In this document: positions 20,161 through 25,088 of the stretch, piece after piece
How positions within the stretch are numbered: the first letter of the stretch is position 1
How the letters are laid out: each line of letters begins with the position of its first letter
Assembly (NCBI GenBank): GCA_019677205.1
Contig: JAAMXY010002739.1
Span: 1 to 25,088, forward strand
Source of the DNA: Pinguiococcus pyrenoidosus
Taxonomy: Eukaryota > Sar > Pinguiophyceae > Pinguiochrysidales > Pinguiochrysidaceae
Length of the DNA stretch: 25,088 nt
Reading direction: 5' to 3'
The notes under the pieces: model-generated
Database searches by the model: none
Told to the model about the DNA's origin: nothing
The model's input: the letters and a program-made list of their open reading frames with translations, nothing else
Program-made: the position numbers and the translations under genes

Positions 20161-20773
20161 GAGGTTTTCGCTGCTGAGCCGGCGTTCAAGCGTGCGCCAG
20201 ATCGCAGACAGCAGCCCTCTCTCCGAGCTGCGCTCTCCCTAGTCCCAGCACCACGCAAAGAGAGTCGTTGAGTGCCGCAGCCCATCAAGTCCACGAGATC
20301 ATCTCTCAAAAAAAACTTCGATCTTCTTGCACCATCGCCACGGGCTTCACGTTGAAGCGCGAAAGCACACGCAATTTTCGCATACCGAATGCCTGTTGCT
20401 CAGTCCAAACACTTCGACAGACCTGAAAGGGCGGCGGCGCGTTGGCAGACTCGTCCAACACGGTCGGAGTGCTGGCGCCTCCGCCGCGCAGAACTCGGTT
20501 GCGACCAGATACGGACACGACGTCTGGCGTGTCACCGGCGCGCTCGTCCATGTGGCAGCGGCTCAAGGCCTCTCACACCCAAGGAGCTCACAACGTCTTG
20601 CAAGCCACTCCGCGGCGCTGTGGCGCGCGACCGGAATCCGAAAGGCTCTTCTTTTCAGATTTCAGATGCGGTGGTCTCTCCGGAGCCCTCCGGAGAGCCT
20701 GAAACTTCGGAGGCCTCCGGAGGAGCGAAGCACCCCGTTTTTCCCGCGGTTTTCGCAGCAGGCAGTGAAGAAG
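20161..20773. promoter_or_regulatory. Divergent region between the DDHD lipase (-) and coiled-coil gene (+)
   Basis: 613 bp. The lipase frame stays open to 20238 without an ATG, so a 5' exon or leader of that gene probably lies here. The plus-strand frame of the coiled-coil gene is also open from about 20330, but with arbitrary composition. It holds the palindrome cluster at 20676-20719 and an oligo-A run at 20308-20313. Confidence 0.45.
20676..20719. promoter_or_regulatory. Cluster of CTCCGGAG inverted repeats (palindromes) upstream of the coiled-coil gene
   Basis: CTCTCCGGAG (20676-20685), a 2-nt CC spacer, then CTCCGGAGAG (20688-20697) form a perfect 10-bp inverted repeat. Ten bases later CGGAGGCCTCCG (20708-20719) is a 12-nt perfect palindrome. 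The cluster ends 54 nt before the ATG at 20774. It could be DNA-binding half-sites or a 5'UTR hairpin. Confidence 0.75.
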
Positions 20774-21930
20774 ATGCGAGTCGAGAGCGACGCCAGCGAC
20801 GACGTGGACGACAAAGGGGAGACGCCGCTGGCTGCGGCATGGGAAGAGGCACACGGCGGCAGCAAAGAGGTGAGAAGAAGTCGGGAGAGCGGAGTCCGAC
20901 TCCCTTGGCTCATGGGACTTCCCTACTTCATTGCATCTAGAGGGCGTCTACGGCCTCCGAGTTGCAGACAGCAGCGGCAATGATGCAGGAGATGCAAGAG
21001 CAGCTTGAATTCGTCTGCGGTTGCGTGGAGACAATGCTTCAGAAGCAAAGGCATCTCGCAAAGTGCGTCGCTTTGTCTGAGAAGCAGCTGCAGCGAGCGA
21101 AAATGGATATCGTCGCCAGGGTGGGCGACGCGGAAGACGCTTTGAAGGATTTCATGGCCCAAAGGTTGGTTCATATTGCCGACTATACTGCTCTGGCAGA
21201 TACTCAGAAGAGTCTGGACGACGAGAAGTGGCGACGGAAAGCTGCACAAGAGCGGTGCAGCAAAACAAGCGAAGAGAACAAGGAATTGAGACGGGGCGTG
21301 GAGAAGCAGCTGCACAAGGAAAGACTTGACGAGACCAAAAGAGCTTCCCTCGAGGCTGCCGTGGCTTTGTGCAGAGATCGCGCTGGCTTGGCTGAAGCAG
21401 ACGCTGCTGCTCTTCTCATGCGCGGCGTGGCCGAGCCGACAGAGGCCAGCGAGCGATTGGCGAAGCTACGAAAGCGGACGCAAAAAAGCGAAGCGGCGCA
21501 GATATCTTTGGCAGAAACCGTCCAAGATATGAGAAGGCAGCTGCGGGATCGTGAAGATGAACTCAAGATCCTTCGCGATGAGAACCAACAGTTGAGGCGA
21601 TCCCTAAGGCAACTGAAGGAGCGGAGCTCAACTCGAAGGCAGAAGGGGGATTCCAGCGCACTGGGGCTTCGATCGCAGCTTGGCAATGTGCAGAGGGAGC
21701 TAGAAGACGCCCGGAGGTCAGAGAAGGAGGCGAGGGAGAAGCTCGTCGTGGCCATCGGACTTCGTGCAAACAGCAGCGCAAGTGTGAAGCAGCTGCGCGA
21801 GCGCAACAGGATCCTTGAGGAGGAAATCGAGCGATATCGGCGCCAACTTGAGACTCTAGATGAGCACCCTAATATGATACCTCGCCGCAGAGCGTCCGTG
21901 CGTCCCAATTGCCCACAAGCAGCTCGATAG
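20774..21930 (+). CDS. Coiled-coil protein, two exons, unknown function
   Basis: Exon 1 at 20774-20869 (MRVESDASDDVDDKGETPLA, then EEAHGGSKE) joins at phase 0 across a 71-nt intron (20870-20940, gtgagaag to catctag) to exon 2 at 20941-21930, giving about 361 residues. After an acidic start, nearly the whole protein is heptad-type helix rich in Glu, Lys, Arg, Leu and Gln: MMQEMQEQLEFVCG, LADTQKSLDDEKWRRKAAQE, LRDENQQLRRSLRQLKERSS, QLRERNRILEEEIERYRRQL. It ends in a basic tail (PRRRASVRPNCPQAAR). No motor, membrane or enzyme motif is present. Long coiled coils of this kind serve as cytoskeletal, centrosomal/basal-body or tethering proteins; none can be chosen here. The palindrome cluster sits just upstream. 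It converges on the transporter gene with a 200 bp gap. Confidence 0.72.
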
Positions 21931-22130
21931 CGCGATTCGATAGTTGTAAATCAAAATTGTGTGTGCTGCCTTGCTCCGCTTTGTCGCGACGTCTACCGCC
22001 ATGACGTTTCTCTCAAGCACAATCTCACAGACACACAGAGGAGTGCAAGCTGGCGCAGAAGACGAAGAGCATAGGGAACAGCTCTACTTGGCATATCAGC
22101 ATTGTCTCACGACCACGATACAGACGCACT

Positions 22131-23981
22131 TTAGCTCTCAGGCTTTCCGTCTTGCTCAGCAATCACAAGACCGAAGGTGGATAGAAAAGCCACGAAGGAA
22201 ATCACCGTCATCACGGTAAGCGGCAAAAGCATGTTCACATCCATGAGGGCCGTGCACACGGGGCCCACCAAAATTGCACAGAAGCGTCCCACCGTCGATC
22301 CCATGCTTGTCCCCGTGGCCCGCACCGCAGTGGGATACATAGCGGCGCTTGCAGGGTAGAGGATGTCGAAGCTCGCATTGTAGAAGAACTTGGCCGCAGT
22401 TACCGCAACTAGAAACATAACCGGGCTCGTCGCGTAAGCGCCATAGTACACGGCCCCTCCCAACGCGACTGTCGCAAGCCCTATCGAACTTCGCAGCATC
22501 GGACGATACTTAACTCCCGCATAGATCAAGGCAGCTGCTGGGAATATCGAGAGAATAGGCCACGAAGTAGTGATACTGATCCCGCGCGCGACATCGAAGA
22601 CACTGCCCGATGCTGCCATGTCCATGACAGACTGCAGCATCTGGGGAATGCTGAAAATCAGGCCGTAGAAAACCGCATTGTTTGCGAGCCACAAACACCA
22701 CATTCGAAGGGTTTGCGCTCGCAAGTCTCGGGAGAGAATCGCCCCCATGTTTTTTTGCAAAATCGTTCGGAACTTCTTGGCCAGGTTCCACATCGACGGC
22801 TCAGGCGACCGACGGGGCCTTAGCTTTGGGGGCCACAACCTTTCCCTTTTCTTTATAGCTTTCGGTATTGACATCTCCTGCAGGTCTTTCTCTCCATTCG
22901 GCAGGATTTCCCCCACCCGACGCCCGTTCAGGTTGCACGCCCACCGAAACCAGCGCCCCAGGGCCTTGGTGCGTCCTTTGAGCGCCAAAAAACGGGGACT
23001 CTCGGGAACGAGCAGCGACAAGAGGCACGTGAATCCTGCAGGGACCGTTCCCAGCATGAAGATGAGCTTAACCGCATCCATGTCCCCAGCGAATGTCCAT
23101 ATCCTCCCTGCGCCCACTGCCGCGAAGTATTCACCCAGGTTGAACCCCGCGAAGACTAGACACGACATTGCCCCTGCTATGGACAATGGAAGTGTCTCCG
23201 TCAGAAGGGACGCTGCTGTGGGAAGGCTTGCGCCGGTACCCACGCCGACGAGAAACCTCACTGCGCAAAGCATCCAAAATTGCTCTATAGTAACCGAAAG
23301 CAGTCCGAATCCACAGATCATCGCCGTGCTCAGCGTCAGAGTCCGACTCCTGCCCATCATGTCTGCAAGCGGCCCAGCAAAGAAGCCAGACGCCATCATA
23401 CCCGCGTAGACACTCGAGGTCAGAAGACCCCTCTTCCAGCTCATCAGATCGAACTGCTCAGCTACTGAGGTGCTGACGAGAGACATCATCGTGATTTCCG
23501 CCCCATCGACGATGTAAACGCACATCACAACAAACCATATGAATATCTGATACCACCCAAAGCCCATCTTTCCAATAGCCGTTTCCAGCTTTTCATTTGC
23601 GACCCGCCGTCGATGCTCCTCTGCATCGCTCTCGCTCGAATGGCCGGTGTTTCCCGCCGGCGCCGACGACCCGGTAGCAGTGTCCTCGGATCGTAGCAAA
23701 GACGCAGTCCATGACCGGTGAGTCACCGCATCATTAGGCGGCTGCGAGGCCCCTCCGTGCCAGGTTCCATGCCATTGATACAAAGGAGCTGCACTTGGGT
23801 TTTGAAACCTCGGCAGTCGCTTGATAAACCGCTGTAAACCGGCGGCGTGCAGGGCCTGCCAAGAGACGATGACGGCGAAGAGCAGCTGCCGAGACACCAT
23901 CCTGTTTGCAAGTTGAAGACCTCTTAGTGTACTTCGAGCTAAGGCCAAGGGAGTCAGGCCATCATTCGTCCAAGCTTCCAT
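22131..23981 (-). CDS. Major facilitator superfamily transporter, SV2/SVOP or sugar-porter-like, intronless
   Basis: An uninterrupted frame of 616 residues from ATG 23981. A long N-terminal extension (1 to about 138) contains one hydrophobic stretch (about 32-48, LLFAVIVSWQALHAAGL) and a Ser/Gly/Glu-rich link. The MFS core starts at WYQIFIWFVVMCVYIVDGAE (about 143-162, Asp159 in helix 1). It has the loop 2-3 signature GPLADMMGRSRT, VRFLVGVGTGASLPTAASLL in helix 4, PESPRFLALKGRTK after helix 6, a long cytosolic basic loop (KKRERLWPPKLRPRR), and YPTAVRATGTSMGSTVGRF in the C-terminal half. These are the features of the SV2/SVOP and organic-ion/sugar-type branches; the substrate cannot be read from sequence. 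The N-terminal hydrophobic stretch could be a signal anchor or targeting leader. It is one of two long intronless genes in an intron-rich window. Confidence 0.9.
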   Translation of the reverse strand: MEAWTNDGLTPLALARSTLRGLQLANRMVSRQLLFAVIVSWQALHAAGLQRFIKRLPRFQNPSAAPLYQWHGTWHGGASQPPNDAVTHRSWTASLLRSEDTATGSSAPAGNTGHSSESDAEEHRRRVANEKLETAIGKMGFGWYQIFIWFVVMCVYIVDGAEITMMSLVSTSVAEQFDLMSWKRGLLTSSVYAGMMASGFFAGPLADMMGRSRTLTLSTAMICGFGLLSVTIEQFWMLCAVRFLVGVGTGASLPTAASLLTETLPLSIAGAMSCLVFAGFNLGEYFAAVGAGRIWTFAGDMDAVKLIFMLGTVPAGFTCLLSLLVPESPRFLALKGRTKALGRWFRWACNLNGRRVGEILPNGEKDLQEMSIPKAIKKRERLWPPKLRPRRSPEPSMWNLAKKFRTILQKNMGAILSRDLRAQTLRMWCLWLANNAVFYGLIFSIPQMLQSVMDMAASGSVFDVARGISITTSWPILSIFPAAALIYAGVKYRPMLRSSIGLATVALGGAVYYGAYATSPVMFLVAVTAAKFFYNASFDILYPASAAMYPTAVRATGTSMGSTVGRFCAILVGPVCTALMDVNMLLPLTVMTVISFVAFLSTFGLVIAEQDGKPES

Positions 23982-25088
23982 CTTCCGAAACGCCCGGGCG
24001 AGCTTGAGAAGCGCTTAAAACTCACGAGAGGCTCAGTCGAACGAAGGTCGCAAGCACCACCATTTGCGTTTGGCCTGAGAGAAAAGCCCCTATCCGTCCC
24101 GATCTCCGTACTGCGTACTTGCTCACTCCACTGGTGCTCTTCCTCTACTTTAACTCTCTGCGCTGCGCCTGAAAATTCCACGAACGCTACCTTCGAGACG
24201 CACTTGGCGTCGACCGCTTTCCCGTTCTGGCGCCAGAGGCGCTCTTCGCCGGCGAGCTTGCGACTTTTTACTTCCACTCCGCGTCCTCCGTCGCTTCGAT
24301 GCTTGTTGGCCCTGTCACTCGGTCTGGAGCGTAGTTTGGATGGCGTCCAAAGGCAACCGACGTTGGCGTCTTTGAGATGGGGAGCAACTGCGTTGATCTT
24401 GTGTCACAGGAGGAATGAATGCCTTAGGATCGTGATGCAGTATGTGAATACTTTACTTTTCCCACTGTGGGCAGTGCTTCTACGTCACAAGATTCTGCAC
24501 CCCACATGCGTATTTGAAGAGGCGAGGTAAGTGCGGCTAAAATTGTGAAGAGCTCGGACTGCTACCACGTGTAATTGGCTGCCCTACCCTCTGTCCGTCT
24601 TCATCAGCTGATACTCTGTTTGATGAGGTTTTTTTTGGTGCGCCCAAGCAAGGCGCCCAAGGCGGAATGCAAGTCTTGCGGCGGAGCATCGAGCTGGGGT
24701 GAAGCAAGCCAGCCAGCCAGCCAGCCGCCCAGTCCTACGTGCTGGCTGGCATGTGCAGTAATACAGAGTTGTTTGGCTCCAGGTGTTCAAGAGATGAAAT
24801 ATTGCACACCTTCACACACTAAAGGCAACAGCTTCTCCCAGCTTAATTGGAAGGAGATTCGCACCCCGTCGACGTCGAAGTGAGCACAGACTCGTAGCGC
24901 GGCGCTGTCGAGGCGGCTGGGTGTTTCGAGACGGTTTTTCATGCAGTTCCTGGATTTGCTGCGCGGCTGGTTGGAAGTTGTTTTTGGGTTCCCTTCTTGT
25001 TGCTAAAAAGCGGGCCAGGTGAAATAAATATTTTAGAAATGGATGCACCTCCACAGTCAGCCGATACAATTCAAGGAGCTCCGACACA
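23982..25088. other. 1.1-kb region without a supported gene
   Basis: The upstream flank of the transporter. Short open frames exist on both strands but show no conserved motif, no convincing ATG context and biased composition. Items seen: an isolated perfect splice donor (GAG-gtaagt at 24526-24534), a T8 run (24630-24637), an (AGCC)5 microsatellite (24707-24726), and an A+T patch with AATAAATATTTTAG (25023-25036). By the alternating pattern a plus-strand gene would be expected to start here or beyond the window, but I cannot show it. Confidence 0.5.
24707..24726. repeat. (AGCC)5 tetranucleotide microsatellite
   Basis: Five perfect AGCC units followed by a near unit (GCCC). A second tetranucleotide tract in this window besides the TTGC array, but short. 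Confidence 0.85.

Noticed and set aside
20327-20773. Upstream in-frame extension of the coiled-coil gene
   Set aside because: The frame is open but its His/Arg/Ser-rich content looks like translated leader DNA, and it contains the palindrome cluster; MRVESD at 20774 is the better start.
23954-24277. Minus-strand open frame of 107 residues overlapping the transporter start
   Set aside because: Starts with GTG, overlaps the transporter ATG in another frame, and has no recognisable motif.
24812-25087. Minus-strand frame of about 91 residues at the window edge
   Set aside because: No ATG, Arg-rich low-complexity composition and A+T-rich middle; could be a truncated gene but nothing supports it.

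Overview
This is nuclear DNA from a eukaryote, most likely a photosynthetic protist (alga). It is GC-rich and compact. Genes are cut by many short GT-AG spliceosomal introns, mostly 50-80 nt. I rebuilt about 25 of them by joining exons so that recognisable protein families stay in frame. A plastid connection is suggested by a DUF3493 (LPA1-type) protein whose N-terminus looks like an ER signal peptide followed by a basic transit-like stretch, as in algae with complex plastids, and by a bacterial-type NFACT-R protein. I cannot name the lineage. No rRNA, tRNA, CRISPR or recognisable transposon was seen.

Layout, left to right: Popeye-domain (cAMP-sensor-like) membrane protein (+, 268-2171); Ser-rich disordered orphan (-, 2430-3242); sn-1 diacylglycerol lipase, ten exons (+, 3631-6548); NFACT-R / RqcH-NEMF-like protein (-, 6665 to about 8040); Ser/Arg-rich orphan (+, 8223-9915); secreted S10 serine carboxypeptidase (-, 10002-11638); DUF3493 protein, eight exons (+, 11988-13437); small protein with an Edc1/PNRC-like decapping motif (-, 13630-14013); orphan of 183 residues (+, 14441-14992); giant intronless DDHD-type phospholipase A1 with a C-terminal 7 x 27-residue repeat (-, 15268 to about 20160); coiled-coil protein (+, 20774-21930); MFS transporter (-, 22131-23981). 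The last 1.1 kb holds no gene I can support.

The twelve genes alternate strand without exception (+ - + - and so on). Every neighbouring pair is therefore either tail-to-tail, with 86-275 bp between stop codons, or head-to-head, with roughly 180-610 bp between starts. The head-to-head gaps hold the regulatory candidates: a TATA box, two short direct repeats, a palindrome cluster and an AT-rich island.

Two lipid-signalling lipases (DAGL and DDHD-PLA1) and a Popeye protein lie within 20 kb, but in a eukaryotic nuclear genome that is not evidence of joint function. I found no convincing multi-gene new system. The strongest unusual signals are the strict strand alternation, two introns whose extra length is accounted for by tandem repeats, the 27-residue repeat tail, and the decapping-motif microprotein.
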